A stretch of 64,000 bases of DNA from positions 2,133,001 to 2,197,000 of the forward strand of contig NZ_CP060704.1 in the NCBI RefSeq assembly GCF_014353015.1, read 5' to 3'. Both the position numbers and the translations under genes were made by a program. This DNA comes from Chitinimonas koreensis. Lineage in GTDB: Bacteria > Pseudomonadota > Gammaproteobacteria > Burkholderiales > Chitinimonadaceae. The first letter of the stretch is position 1, and each line of letters opens with the position of its first letter. Positions 50,634 through 61,784 of this stretch are shown one piece after another. The notes below the pieces were generated by a model. That model made no database searches. It was not told the DNA's origin and saw nothing but the letters and a program-made list of their open reading frames with translations.

Positions 50634-51030
50634 GGGTCTCTTCCTTCCCTTGACGGGCCGGCCTCTTCGCTGCCGGGCGGCCTCATTGCTCTGGATAATA
50701 TATAGGGCGATTAAATCAAGGCCGGCCGGGGCCATTGGGCGGATGCGACACATCCGGCAGGTAAATGGGAAGTAAACCGGACCAGGGCCAAACCCGATTT
50801 GCGGCAGGGATATTGAATCGGCGCGCTGTCGGGAATAAATCCCGACCTACGACAATACGCATAGCGTCGAAGTAGGTGCGACGAGCGTCAGCGAGGCTCC
50901 CTCGCGGCGGCGAGGGCGGGGGAGTAGGGGTGATCAGGGAGGCGTCCAGCGGTTCAGGGCCGCAAAAGGCAAGCGCCCGGCTTGGCCGGGCGCCTGATCT
51001 GCACGCAGTGAAGCGCCGAGGCCGATTACA
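50634..51030. other. Gap with promoter of the GAF-GGDEF gene and repeats
   Basis: The AT-rich stretch 50690-50720 (GGATAATATATAGGGCGATT) reads on the minus strand as a plausible -10 TATATT for the GAF gene. A GTCGGGA-ATAAA-TCCCGAC hairpin at 50828-50846 is related to 18897-19020. The right part is the third copy of the composite repeat (see 50973). Confidence 0.5.
50973..50993 (-). terminator. Terminator-like hairpin after chemoreceptor 1
   Basis: On the minus strand this reads GCGCCCGGC CAA GCCGGGCGC followed by TTGCCTTTTG, 38 bases past the stop of the chemoreceptor gene. Together with 50873-50930 it forms one copy of the composite repeat. Confidence 0.75.
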
Positions 51031-52908
51031 TCAAAGCCGAAATTTCGCGAACATCGCCCGAATCCCGCTGGCCAACTGGTCGAGCCCGCCCAGCGTCGCC
51101 GTCATCGACTGCAGCGCCTCGTCGCTCTGGTGGATCTGCGCGGTGACCCGCTCGGCGTTCTGCGCCATCAGCGTGGCGGCCTGGCGCTGCTCGTGGGTCG
51201 AGTGGGCGATCTCGCGCATATTGGTGACCACCTCGGCCATGCGCTGCTGGATCTGGGCGATGTTGACCGAGGTCTCGCGCGTCAGCGTCGCGCCGGCTTC
51301 GACCGAATCGAGCGTGCGCCGCATATTGCCGGCCGCGCCCTGGGTCGCCTCGCGCATTGCGCCGATCATGCCGGAGATCTCCTGCGTCGCCTGGCCGGTG
51401 CGCTCGGCCAGCTTGCGCACCTCGTCGGCCACCACCGCGAAGCCGCGGCCCTGCTCGCCGGCGCGCGCCGCCTCGATCGCGGCGTTGAGCGCCAGCAGGT
51501 TGGTCTGGTCGGCGATCTCCTTGATCACCTGGACGATGCCGCCGATGTCGTCGGCGCGGCGGCCGACCTCGCCGAACAGCGAAGACAGTTCGCGCACCGC
51601 GCCGGCCGAGTTGTCGATCTCGCCCGACACGCGCTCGATGCTGGCGCTGCCCTCGGCCGACAGCTGGCCGGTGCTGTCGACCAGCTTGTTGGCGTCGCCG
51701 GCGTAGTCGGCGATATGCGAGATGCTGACGGTGAGCTCCTCGATGGTGGCGGCGTTGGCCGCGCCGTGATCCGACAACTGGCGCGAATCCTCGGCCATGC
51801 GGCGGGTCAGGCCGGCGATGGCGTTGACGCCGTCGGTCAGCTTGCCGGCCTCGCCCTGCAGCTCGACGAACATCTGCCGCAGCTGCTCCTGGAACTGGTT
51901 GAAGGCCTGCGCCGTCTGGGCGATCTCGTCGTTGCCGGTGACCGTGATGCGGCGGGTCAGGTCGCCGCCACCGGAGGCGATCGCGCGCATGGCGTCCTTG
52001 ATGCGCACCAGGCCGGCCAGCATGCGGTTGATGGTGACGGCGGCGAGCGGAACGATGATCACCAGCATCAGCACCAGGCCGCCGATCGAGAAGGCCAAGA
52101 GCTTGCCCAGCGCGGCCAGCGCGTCGGACTTGTCGATCACCACTGCCAGGTACCAGCCGGTGCTCGGGATGACGCGCACCTGGATGAACTTGGCCACGCC
52201 GCCGATCTCGACCTCGCCCATGCGGCCGCTGTCGGCCAGCGCCTTGAGCCGGTCGGCGCCGAGCGTCGGCGACAGCTCGCTGGCCGGCTTCATGCGGCGC
52301 GCCTCGTCGGCATGGATCAGCACCACGCCGCGGGCGTCGCTGGCGAAGGCATAGCCCTGGTGGGCGAGCTTGACGCCGAGCACGCCGGCCACCAGCGCGT
52401 CCATGAACACGTCGCCGGCCACCACGGCGCTGACGCTGCCGCCGTCCTTGACCGGGGTGGCCATGGTGATGACCAGCTTCTTGGTGGCGGCGTCGACATA
52501 GGGCTCGGTGATCACCGGCTTGCCGGCCTGGGCCGCCTGCTGGTACCACGGCCGCGCGGTAGGGTCGTAGCCCTCGGGCAGTTGCTGCGGGGTCGAGAAC
52601 ACCACGCGCTTGTCGGCGTAGCCGACGTAGGTGGTGTCGAAGCTGCCGGCGTTCTTGATCAGCTGCAGCGAAGGCACCACGTCGACCTGCGAGGCGATGG
52701 CGGTCAGCGCGCTGACCGAGGCCGACTTGCTGGTCAGCCAGTCGTCGGCCGACTTGGCGGCGGCGCCGGCGGCTTCGCCCGACTGCGATTCGAGCGCGTC
52801 GACGAGCTCGCCGCGCATGCGCTGGTAGGAGGCGCCGGTGAGCAGGATGGCGACCAGCGCCACCAGCAGGGCCATGGCCAGGGTCAGCTTGGTACGGAGA
52901 GATTGCAT
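51031..52908 (-). CDS. Methyl-accepting chemotaxis protein with dCache sensor
   Basis: ATG 52908-52906 behind AGGAG gives 625 residues. TM1 is TLAMALLVALVAILLTG. A periplasmic double-Cache domain follows (FDTTYVGYADKRVVFSTPQQ, TARPWYQQAAQAGKPVITEP, STGWYLAVVIDKSDALAALG). TM2 is IGGLVLMLVIIVPLAAVTIN, then HAMP. The signalling tip is EIADQTNLLALNAAIEAARA with GRGFAVVADEVRKLAERTGQ. It would sense a small ligand such as an amino acid or carboxylate and control CheA; the ligand is unknown. Confidence 0.93.
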   Translation of the reverse strand: MQSLRTKLTLAMALLVALVAILLTGASYQRMRGELVDALESQSGEAAGAAAKSADDWLTSKSASVSALTAIASQVDVVPSLQLIKNAGSFDTTYVGYADKRVVFSTPQQLPEGYDPTARPWYQQAAQAGKPVITEPYVDAATKKLVITMATPVKDGGSVSAVVAGDVFMDALVAGVLGVKLAHQGYAFASDARGVVLIHADEARRMKPASELSPTLGADRLKALADSGRMGEVEIGGVAKFIQVRVIPSTGWYLAVVIDKSDALAALGKLLAFSIGGLVLMLVIIVPLAAVTINRMLAGLVRIKDAMRAIASGGGDLTRRITVTGNDEIAQTAQAFNQFQEQLRQMFVELQGEAGKLTDGVNAIAGLTRRMAEDSRQLSDHGAANAATIEELTVSISHIADYAGDANKLVDSTGQLSAEGSASIERVSGEIDNSAGAVRELSSLFGEVGRRADDIGGIVQVIKEIADQTNLLALNAAIEAARAGEQGRGFAVVADEVRKLAERTGQATQEISGMIGAMREATQGAAGNMRRTLDSVEAGATLTRETSVNIAQIQQRMAEVVTNMREIAHSTHEQRQAATLMAQNAERVTAQIHQSDEALQSMTATLGGLDQLASGIRAMFAKFRL

Positions 52909-53201
52909 GGGTACTCCTGTGATGCTGTGAAACGTGAAAGGTGAAACGTGTAAGGTGGGGTGCCGCTGCGCGGCGGCCGGCGGCATCGCCGCGATGGGTG
53001 CGGCGACGCCGCATGGGCCTTGCTACCCGGCCTGCGGCGAGCGGTGCTTCAGATATGTTGTATATGCGAAATGCGAAAGGTGAAACATGAAGCGTGTTTC
53101 AAGGCACCGCCGCACCGGCTCGATGCGGCGTTTGCCCCACGTTTCACGTTCACGATGCCGCGTAGCGGCGAGTCACGTTTCGCGGCCGCGCCCTCGGCCA
53201 C
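52909..53201. repeat. Gap between chemoreceptor genes with GTGAAACG-type inverted repeats
   Basis: GTGAAACGTGAAAGGTGAAA (from 52927) and a second, looser run (GAAATGCGAAAGGTGAAACA near 53068) face an inverse run CACGTTTCACGTTCACG at 53138-53154. The spacer is GC-rich. See the finding on paired short-period inverted repeats. Confidence 0.7.
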
Positions 53202-54824
53202 TCACAGCCGGAAACGCGCCACCGAGCCGCGCAGGTGCTCGGCCAGCGTCTCCAGCTGCTCGACCGTCTCGGCGCTGCGGCCGATCGCCAGGTTGGTCTG
53301 TTCGGTCATGCGCGCGATCGATTCGACGTGCTGGGCGATGCTCTGGCTGGCGCTGGCCTGCTCGCGGTAGATGCCGTCGAGCTCGAGCAGCTCGCTGCGC
53401 GAATGGTCGGCGCCTTCCTTCAGTTCGTTCAGCGAGGGCACCAGCGCGCGGATCACGTGCACGCCATTGTCGATCTGGCCGGCGCTGCCGCGCATGGCGC
53501 CGATCACTTCGGCCGTCTCGGTCTTGATCGAGCCGAGCGCGGCCATGATGTCGCTGGTGGCGGCGCCGGTCTTCTCGGCCAGCTTGCGCACCTCGTCGGC
53601 CACCACCGCGAAGCCGCGGCCGGCCTCGCCGGCGCGGGCCGCCTCGATGGCGGCGTTGAGCGCCAGCAGGTTGGTCTGGTCGGCGATTTCCTTGATGGTG
53701 GCGGCGATGCCCGAGATGCGCACCGAGTGCTCCTCCAGCCGTCCCATGGTCTGGGCCGCGCTGTTGACCGAGGCGGCGATGCGCTCGACCTCGCCGCTGG
53801 CGACGCCGACCTGGCGCGCGCCGTGCTCGCTCAGCCGGTGGGCGGTCTCGGCCTGCGCCAGCGCATTGCCGGCGCGGCTCGCCAGGTGGTCGAAGCCGAC
53901 GCTCATCTGTTCGACCGCCGCGGCGATCGAGCTCGAGGCGTCGCTCTGCTGGATCGAGCCGTCGCGGATGCCGGTGTAGGCGCCGTGGATCTGGTGGGCG
54001 GCCTGGCTCAGGTCGGCGCTGGAGGCGCCGATGCCGCCGATCATTTCGCGCAGCTGGGCCTGCATGGTCGCCAGCGCGGCCAGCAACTGGCCGGTCTCGT
54101 CGCGGCTGCCGGCGCGGATGGCGGTGGTCAGGTCGCCGGCGGCGATCTTCTCGGCCAGCTTCACCGACTGCCGCAGCGGCGTGGTGATCGAGCGGATGAT
54201 CCAGAACGACAGCGCAGCGGCGGTGAGCAGGCCGAACAGCGCGACCGCCATGCCGGCGCCGGACAGCTTGCCGACCAGCCGGTCGGCCTCCTCGTACTCG
54301 ACGCTGGTCGACTCGGCCTGGCGCTTGAGCAGCGCGGTCACCGCGTCGGCGGCCGTCTCGAAGGCCGGCGTCAGGTTGGTGCGGAACTCGGTCAGCGCCT
54401 GGGCGCGGTCGCCGTCGTTGTAGAGCTTGACGATGGTGTCGCGGAACTTGAGGTAGTCGGCCCAGTTGGTCTTGAACTGCGCGACCTGCTGCTTGCCGGC
54501 CTCGTCGACGGCCAGCGCGAAGGCCGGCTCGAGGTGCTTCATCGCCGACTGGTCGAAGGTCGCCATCTTGCGGAAATTCTCTTCGGCGTTCTTCTGGTTG
54601 TAGGCCTCGAGCGCCAGCACGACCAGCATGCGGCTGCGGTGCAGGTCGTCGAGGCCCTGGCCCAGTTCGGCCATCGGCACCGCGTGCTGGTGGTAGACCG
54701 AGGCCAGCCGGCTGGTGGCGGTGCTGCCGGCGATGCGGCCGAGGATCAGCACCACGACCACCAGGCCGAGCAGCAACAGGCTGAGCGCGGTCAGCCGCGC
54801 CGAAATCTTCAGGTTCTGGAACAT
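53202..54824 (-). CDS. Methyl-accepting chemotaxis protein with four-helix-bundle sensor
   Basis: A 540-residue protein. TM1 is ALSLLLLGLVVVVLILG. A Tar/4HB-type periplasmic bundle follows (HQHAVPMAELGQGLDDLHRS, TNWADYLKFRDTIVKLYNDG). TM2 is AVALFGLLTAAALSFWII, then HAMP (STTPLRQSVKLAEKIAAGDL-like). The tip is EIADQTNLLALNAAIEAARA, GRGFAVVADEVRKLAEKTGA. GGAG is upstream of the ATG. It is tandem with chemoreceptor 1, but the ligand domains differ. Confidence 0.92.
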   Translation of the reverse strand: MFQNLKISARLTALSLLLLGLVVVVLILGRIAGSTATSRLASVYHQHAVPMAELGQGLDDLHRSRMLVVLALEAYNQKNAEENFRKMATFDQSAMKHLEPAFALAVDEAGKQQVAQFKTNWADYLKFRDTIVKLYNDGDRAQALTEFRTNLTPAFETAADAVTALLKRQAESTSVEYEEADRLVGKLSGAGMAVALFGLLTAAALSFWIIRSITTPLRQSVKLAEKIAAGDLTTAIRAGSRDETGQLLAALATMQAQLREMIGGIGASSADLSQAAHQIHGAYTGIRDGSIQQSDASSSIAAAVEQMSVGFDHLASRAGNALAQAETAHRLSEHGARQVGVASGEVERIAASVNSAAQTMGRLEEHSVRISGIAATIKEIADQTNLLALNAAIEAARAGEAGRGFAVVADEVRKLAEKTGAATSDIMAALGSIKTETAEVIGAMRGSAGQIDNGVHVIRALVPSLNELKEGADHSRSELLELDGIYREQASASQSIAQHVESIARMTEQTNLAIGRSAETVEQLETLAEHLRGSVARFRL

Positions 54825-55116
54825 CGCGATTCACTCCGTCTAACGGTGGTTGATTGCCCGCTGAGCGGGTCTGGGATTGCTGGCTTTGCGACTTCCAATC
54901 TGGCGGCGGCTTCCAGCCGAGCGGTGGCTTGCTTGGTGGCCGGTCCGCATGCCGCGGCGTCCCGGTCGGACGGCGCGGCGCTTCGCTGCGGGGTGCTTCG
55001 AACAGGCTGCGGTTGACGATTCGATCGCCACGAGGCCGGCGATCGGCGGGTTTGCAAGCGACGACGCCGGCCGGCCGCGTCAACGACCGGCCGGCGTCGG
55101 CGCCGGTCGCTGCAGG

Positions 55117-56912
<1,796 letters not shown>

Positions 56913-56924
56913 GTCTGGTTCCAT

Positions 56925-57023
56925 GTGAGGGGTGAGGAGTGAGGGGTGAGGTGTGCATCCCTCGACCGGTCGTGAGATGCGCGGCGCGGGGTTGCCCCTC
57001 GCGCCTCACACCTCACGCCTCAC
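56925..57023. repeat. GTGAGG-type inverted repeat between lpdA and aceF
   Basis: Left arm TGAGGGGTGAGGAGTGAGGG (from 56926), right arm CCTCGCGCCTCACACCTCAC (from 56997). The arms are built of a six- to seven-base unit and are mutually complementary. The repeat ends within the last codons of aceF. Confidence 0.75.
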
Positions 57024-58681
57024 AACATCAATCGCCGAATATCGCCCAGCACCTGCGCCAGATAGGTCGTGAAGCGCGCCGCCGAGGCGCCGTCGATCAC
57101 GCGGTGGTCGTAGCTCAGCGACAGCGGCAGGATCAGCCGCGGGGCGAATTCCTTGCCGTTCCAGACCGGCTTGATGCTCGACTTGGAGACGCCGAGGATG
57201 GCCACCTCGGGCGCGTTGACGATCGGCGTGAAGGCCGTGCCGCCGACGCCGCCGAGCGAGGAGATCGAGAAGCAGCCGCCCTGCATCTCGGCCGGCAGGA
57301 GCTTGCCGTCGCGTGCCTTGGCGGCCAGCGCGCCGGTCTCGGTGGCGATCTCGACCAGGGTCTTCTTGTCGGCGTCGCGGATCACCGGCACCACCAGGCC
57401 ATTCGGCGTATCGGCGGCGAAGCCGATGTGGAAGTACTGCTTGAGCACCAGGTTGTCGCCGTCGAGCGAGCTGTTGAACTCGGGGAATTTCTTCAGCGCG
57501 GCGACCACCGCCTTGATGATGAAGGCCAGCGGGGTCAGCTTGAGGTTCTGCTTCTTCAGCTCCTCGCCCATCTCCTTGCGGAAGGCTTCCATGTCGGTGA
57601 TGTCGGCGTCGTCGAACTGGGTGACGTGCGGAATCATCACCCAATTGCGCGCGAGGTTGGCGCCCGAGATCTTCTTGATGCGGCTGAGCGGCTTCTGCTC
57701 GACGGGGCCGTACTTGGCGAAGTCGACCTTGGGCCAGGGCAGCAGGTCGAGGCCGGAACCGTTGGACGGCACCGCGGCTGCGGCGGCCGGCGCGGCGGCC
57801 GCGCCGCTCATCACCGACTTGACGAAGCCCTGCACGTCGCTGGCGACGATGCGGCCCTTGGGACCGGAGCCCTTGACTCGGCCGAGGTCGACGCCGAGCT
57901 CGCGGGCGAACTTGCGCACCGAGGGGCTGGCGTGGGCAGCCTTGAAGCCGGCCTCGTCGACGGCGGTGGCCGGGGCCGCGGCCGGAGCCGGCTTGGCGGG
58001 CGCGGCTGCGGCGGGCGCTGGGCTCGGCGCGGGGGCAACTGCCGCTGCGGGCGCCGGTGCCGGGGCGCTGGCGGCGGGCGCCGCGCCGGCTGCGGCCAGC
58101 GTCAGGATCAGCGTGCCTTCGGACACCTTGTCGCCGACCTTGACGGCGATGCTCTGCACCACGCCGCCGGCCGGCGAGGGGACTTCCATGCTGGCCTTGT
58201 CGGTCTCGAGCGTGATCAGCGAGTCGTCCTGCTTCACGGTATCGCCGACCTTGACGAAGACCTCGATCACGTCGACGTCGCGGGCGTCGCCGATGTCGGG
58301 CACCTTGACCTCGACCGTGCTGCTGCCGCCGGTGGCGGAAGCGGGCGCGGCGGCGGGCGCCGGCGCCGGAGCGGGCGCGGCAGCCGCAGGGGCGGGCGCC
58401 GGTGCGGCCGCCGGGGCCGGAGCGGCCGCCGCGGCGGCATCGCTGGCTTCGATCACGGCGACGACGGTGCCTTCGCTGGCCTTGTCGCCGACCTTGAGCC
58501 GCAGCTCCTTGACCACGCCGGAGGCGTTGGCCGGCACTTCCATGGTGGCCTTGTCGGTTTCCAGGGTGATCAGCGAGTCGTCCTTCTTCACGGTGTCGCC
58601 GACTTTCACGAACACCTCGATCACGTCGACGTCCTTGTAGTCGCCGATGTCGGGTACTTTGAGTTCGATCAGATTGCTCAT
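57020..58681 (-). CDS. aceF: Pyruvate dehydrogenase E2, dihydrolipoyl acetyltransferase
   Basis: A 553-residue protein starting at ATG 58681-58679 (AGGAA upstream). Two lipoyl domains (Lys44 in ETDKATME, Lys161 in ETDKASME) are separated by Ala/Pro-rich linkers. The peripheral subunit-binding domain is at about 253-290 (ASPSVRKFARELGVDLGRVK). The catalytic core is at about 320-553, with His526 in SYDHRVIDG. The enzyme transfers the acetyl group to CoA in the PDH complex. Same direction as aceE and lpdA. Confidence 0.95.
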   Translation of the reverse strand: MSNLIELKVPDIGDYKDVDVIEVFVKVGDTVKKDDSLITLETDKATMEVPANASGVVKELRLKVGDKASEGTVVAVIEASDAAAAAAPAPAAAPAPAPAAAAPAPAPAPAAAPASATGGSSTVEVKVPDIGDARDVDVIEVFVKVGDTVKQDDSLITLETDKASMEVPSPAGGVVQSIAVKVGDKVSEGTLILTLAAAGAAPAASAPAPAPAAAVAPAPSPAPAAAAPAKPAPAAAPATAVDEAGFKAAHASPSVRKFARELGVDLGRVKGSGPKGRIVASDVQGFVKSVMSGAAAAPAAAAAVPSNGSGLDLLPWPKVDFAKYGPVEQKPLSRIKKISGANLARNWVMIPHVTQFDDADITDMEAFRKEMGEELKKQNLKLTPLAFIIKAVVAALKKFPEFNSSLDGDNLVLKQYFHIGFAADTPNGLVVPVIRDADKKTLVEIATETGALAAKARDGKLLPAEMQGGCFSISSLGGVGGTAFTPIVNAPEVAILGVSKSSIKPVWNGKEFAPRLILPLSLSYDHRVIDGASAARFTTYLAQVLGDIRRLML

Positions 58682-58691
58682 GGGAATTCCT

Positions 58692-58797
58692 GTGAGGGGT
58701 GAGGTGTCAGGGGTGAGGGGCAAAACCCGCACCCGGTCAGGCTGCGCGGAGTGGGTGAAGGGGCGCTCCCCTCACACCTCACTCCTCACGCCTCACT
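58692..58797. repeat. GTGAGG-type inverted repeat between aceF and aceE
   Basis: Left arm GTGAGGGGTGAGGTGTCAGG (from 58692), right arm CCCTCACACCTCACTCCTCA (from 58769). It is the same design as 56925-57023, with a different spacer, and fills nearly the whole 119-base gap. Confidence 0.75.
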
Positions 58798-58800
58798 TGC

Positions 58801-61455
58801 TTACACCGTCCAGGGCGCCGGCTTGGCGCCATCGATGCCGTACTTGGCCAGCGCCTCGGCCACCTTGGCGCGCGGCAGCTTGCCGTCGTCGGCCAGGGCC
58901 TTGAGCGCCGCCACGGCGACGTAGTGGCGGTTCACCTCGAAGAAGCCGCGCAGTTGCTCGCGGGTGTCCGAGCGGCCGAAACCGTCGGTGCCGAGCACCA
59001 CGTAGCGCTGCGGCACGAAGGCGCGGATCTGCTCGGCGTAGAGGCGCATGTAGTCGGTCGCCACCACCACCGGGCCCTGGGCCGAGGCCAGCTGCTGCGT
59101 GACGTAGGGCACGCGCGGCTCGTCGGCCGGGTTGAGCAGGTTGTGGCGCTCCGCCGCCATGCCGTCGCGCGCCAGTTCGGTGAAGCTCGGGCAGCTCCAC
59201 AGGTCGGCCTCGACGCCCCAGTCGTCCTTCAGGAGCTTCGCCGCGGCGATCACCTCGTTGAAGATGGTGCCCGAGCCGAGCAGCTGGACGCGCAGCTCGC
59301 CCTCGCCGCCGGCGCGCAGCTTGTACATGCCCTTGACGATGCCGGCCTCGGCGCCCTCGGGCATGGCCGGATGCTCGTAGTTCTCGTTCATCAGCGTCAG
59401 GTAGTAGTACACGTCCTGCTGCTCGGCATACATGCGGCGCATGCCGTCCTGCACGATCACCGCCACTTCGAAGCCGAAGGTCGGGTCGTAGGAGATGCAG
59501 TTGGGGATGGTGGCCGACATCAGGTGCGAGTGGCCGTCCTCGTGCTGCAGGCCTTCGCCGTTCAGCGTGGTGCGGCCGGCGGTGCCGCCGAGCAGGAAGC
59601 CGCGGGTGCGCATGTCGGCGGCGGCCCAGGCCAGGTCGCCCACGCGCTGGAAGCCGAACATCGAGTAGTAGATGTAGAACGGGATCATCGGCACGCCGTG
59701 CGTGCTGTAGGCGGTGCCGGCGGCGATCCAGTCGCACATGGCGCCCGCCTCGTTGATGCCCTCCTGCAGGATCTGGCCTTCCTTCGACTCCTTGTAGAAC
59801 ATCAGCTGGTCGGCATCCTGCGGCACGTACTTCTGGCCTTCCTGGTTCCAGATGCCGACCTGGCGGAACAGGCCTTCCATGCCGAAGGTGCGCGATTCGT
59901 CCGGCACGATCGGCACGATGTGGCGGCCGATCTGCTTGTCCTTCAGGAGCTGCGTGAGCATCCGCACGAAGGCCATGGTGGTCGAGTATTCGCGGCCTTC
60001 GCCCGAGCCCTTGAGCAGCGCGTCGAAGCTCGACAGCGGCGGGATCTCGAGCGCGTAGGCCTTCTGCCGGCGCTGCGGCAGGTAGCCGCCCAGCGCCTGG
60101 CGGTGGCCGCGCATGTATTCGAGCTCGGGCGAGCCTTCCTCGAACTTCACGAACGGCACCTTCTCGAGCTGGTCGTCGGCCACCGGGATGCCGAAGCGGT
60201 CGCGGAACTGCTTGATCGAATCGATATCGAGCTTCTTCTGCTGGTGGGTGATGTTCATCGCCTCGCCGGCCGAGCCCATGCCGTAGCCCTTGACCGTCTT
60301 GGCCAGGATCACCGTCGGCTTGCCCTTCGACTCGCTGGCCGCCTTGAAGGCCGCGTAGATCTTGGCCGGGTCGTGGCCGCCGCGGTTCAGGTCCCAGATG
60401 TCCTTGTCGGACCAGTCCTGCACCAGGGCCTTCAGCTCGGGCGTGTTGAAGAAGTGCTCGCGCACGTAGGCGCCGTCCTTGGCCTTCATGGTCTGGTATT
60501 CGCCGTCGACCACTTCCATCATGCGGCGGGCCAGGATGCCCTTCTTGTCGCGGGCGAACAGCGCGTCCCACTTGGTGCCCCACACCAGCTTGACCACGTT
60601 CCAGCCCGAGCCGCGGAATTCGCCCTCGAGCTCCTGGATGATCTTGCCGTTGCCGCGCACCGGGCCGTCGAGCCGCTGCAGGTTGCAGTTGATGACGAAC
60701 ACCAGATTGTCCAGCCGCTCGCGGCCGGCCATGCCGATCGCGCCGAGCGATTCGGGCTCGTCCATCTCGCCGTCGCCGCAGAAGGCCCAGACCTTGCGGT
60801 TGTCGGTCTTGGCGAAGCCGCGGTCCTGCAGGTACTTCATGAAGCGGGCCTGGTAGATCGCCATCAAGGGGCCGAGGCCCATCGACACGGTCGGGAACTG
60901 CCAGAAGTCCGGCATCAGCCAGGGGTGCGGATAGCTCGACAGACCCTTGCCGTCGACTTCCTGGCGGAAGTTGTCCATCTGCTCTTCGCTGATGCGGCCG
61001 AGCAGGTAGGCGCGCGAATAGACGCCGGTGGCGACGTGGCCCTGCACGAACACCAGATCGCCGCCGTGGCCTTCGCTCGGCGCGTGCCAGAAGTGGTTGA
61101 AGCCGACGTCGTACAGCGTGGCGGCCGAGGCGAACGAGGCGATGTGGCCGCCGACGTTGGTGTGCTTGTTGGCGCGCACCACCATGGCCATGGCGTTCCA
61201 GCGGGTGAAGGCGCGGATCTTGTGCTCGATCGTGGTGTCGCCCGGGAAGGGCGGCTCGGCTTCGACCGGGATGGTGTTGATGTACTGGGTGGTCGCGCTG
61301 TACGGGATGTTGGCGCCGCGCTCGCTCGCCTCCTCGATCAGCTTCTCGATGATGAAGTGCGCGCGCTGCGGTCCTTCGGCTTCGATCACGCCGTCCAGCG
61401 CGTCGAGCCACTCTTTCGTTTCCTGCGGATCGAGGTCGTCGAATTGCTCAGCCAT
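58801..61455 (-). CDS. aceE: Pyruvate dehydrogenase E1, homodimeric type
   Basis: 884 residues, matching proteobacterial AceE. It starts MAEQFDDLDPQETKEWLDAL. The TPP/magnesium motif is VWAFCGDGEMDEPESLGAIG followed by NLVFVINCNLQRLDGPVRGN. Other blocks are HEDGHSHLMSATIPNCISYD and YVVLGTDGFGRSDTREQLRG. The enzyme decarboxylates pyruvate and acetylates the lipoyl groups of AceF. First gene of the aceE-aceF-lpdA cluster. Confidence 0.97.
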   Translation of the reverse strand: MAEQFDDLDPQETKEWLDALDGVIEAEGPQRAHFIIEKLIEEASERGANIPYSATTQYINTIPVEAEPPFPGDTTIEHKIRAFTRWNAMAMVVRANKHTNVGGHIASFASAATLYDVGFNHFWHAPSEGHGGDLVFVQGHVATGVYSRAYLLGRISEEQMDNFRQEVDGKGLSSYPHPWLMPDFWQFPTVSMGLGPLMAIYQARFMKYLQDRGFAKTDNRKVWAFCGDGEMDEPESLGAIGMAGRERLDNLVFVINCNLQRLDGPVRGNGKIIQELEGEFRGSGWNVVKLVWGTKWDALFARDKKGILARRMMEVVDGEYQTMKAKDGAYVREHFFNTPELKALVQDWSDKDIWDLNRGGHDPAKIYAAFKAASESKGKPTVILAKTVKGYGMGSAGEAMNITHQQKKLDIDSIKQFRDRFGIPVADDQLEKVPFVKFEEGSPELEYMRGHRQALGGYLPQRRQKAYALEIPPLSSFDALLKGSGEGREYSTTMAFVRMLTQLLKDKQIGRHIVPIVPDESRTFGMEGLFRQVGIWNQEGQKYVPQDADQLMFYKESKEGQILQEGINEAGAMCDWIAAGTAYSTHGVPMIPFYIYYSMFGFQRVGDLAWAAADMRTRGFLLGGTAGRTTLNGEGLQHEDGHSHLMSATIPNCISYDPTFGFEVAVIVQDGMRRMYAEQQDVYYYLTLMNENYEHPAMPEGAEAGIVKGMYKLRAGGEGELRVQLLGSGTIFNEVIAAAKLLKDDWGVEADLWSCPSFTELARDGMAAERHNLLNPADEPRVPYVTQQLASAQGPVVVATDYMRLYAEQIRAFVPQRYVVLGTDGFGRSDTREQLRGFFEVNRHYVAVAALKALADDGKLPRAKVAEALAKYGIDGAKPAPWTV

Positions 61456-61784
61456 CTTGGGTACCTTGTGGGTGTGTCGTTATATGAATGCGGACAGGCC
61501 CCCGGGCGCCGGTGCGCGGCAAGGGCGCGGCGGCGTTCGGGATACGCGGGGGCGGGGATGCGCGCACGGTCCGGCCGGGACCATGCGGTACAGGGATGGG
61601 GGGCCGGCCCGATGCTGGCGCCGGCGAAGCGTGAGATATGCGCTTCAATGTTGTCTCTACTGCTTGGGTTGATGTCGGCGGGGAGCCGGCACTGCGGGCC
61701 TTCGGCCTCTGCTGCTCGGGGTCTGTGCCCCTGTCGCGCCGCGTTTCACGGCGCGGCCGCCGGTGAAGGCGGCCGCCGGATTGC
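61456..61784. other. Gap upstream of aceE
   Basis: About 330 bases, GC-rich. A GGCGGCCGC hairpin at 61753-61776 directly follows the SHOCT gene and may act as its terminator, although no T-run follows. No PdhR-type box was recognised by eye. It presumably contains the aceE promoter. Confidence 0.4.
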
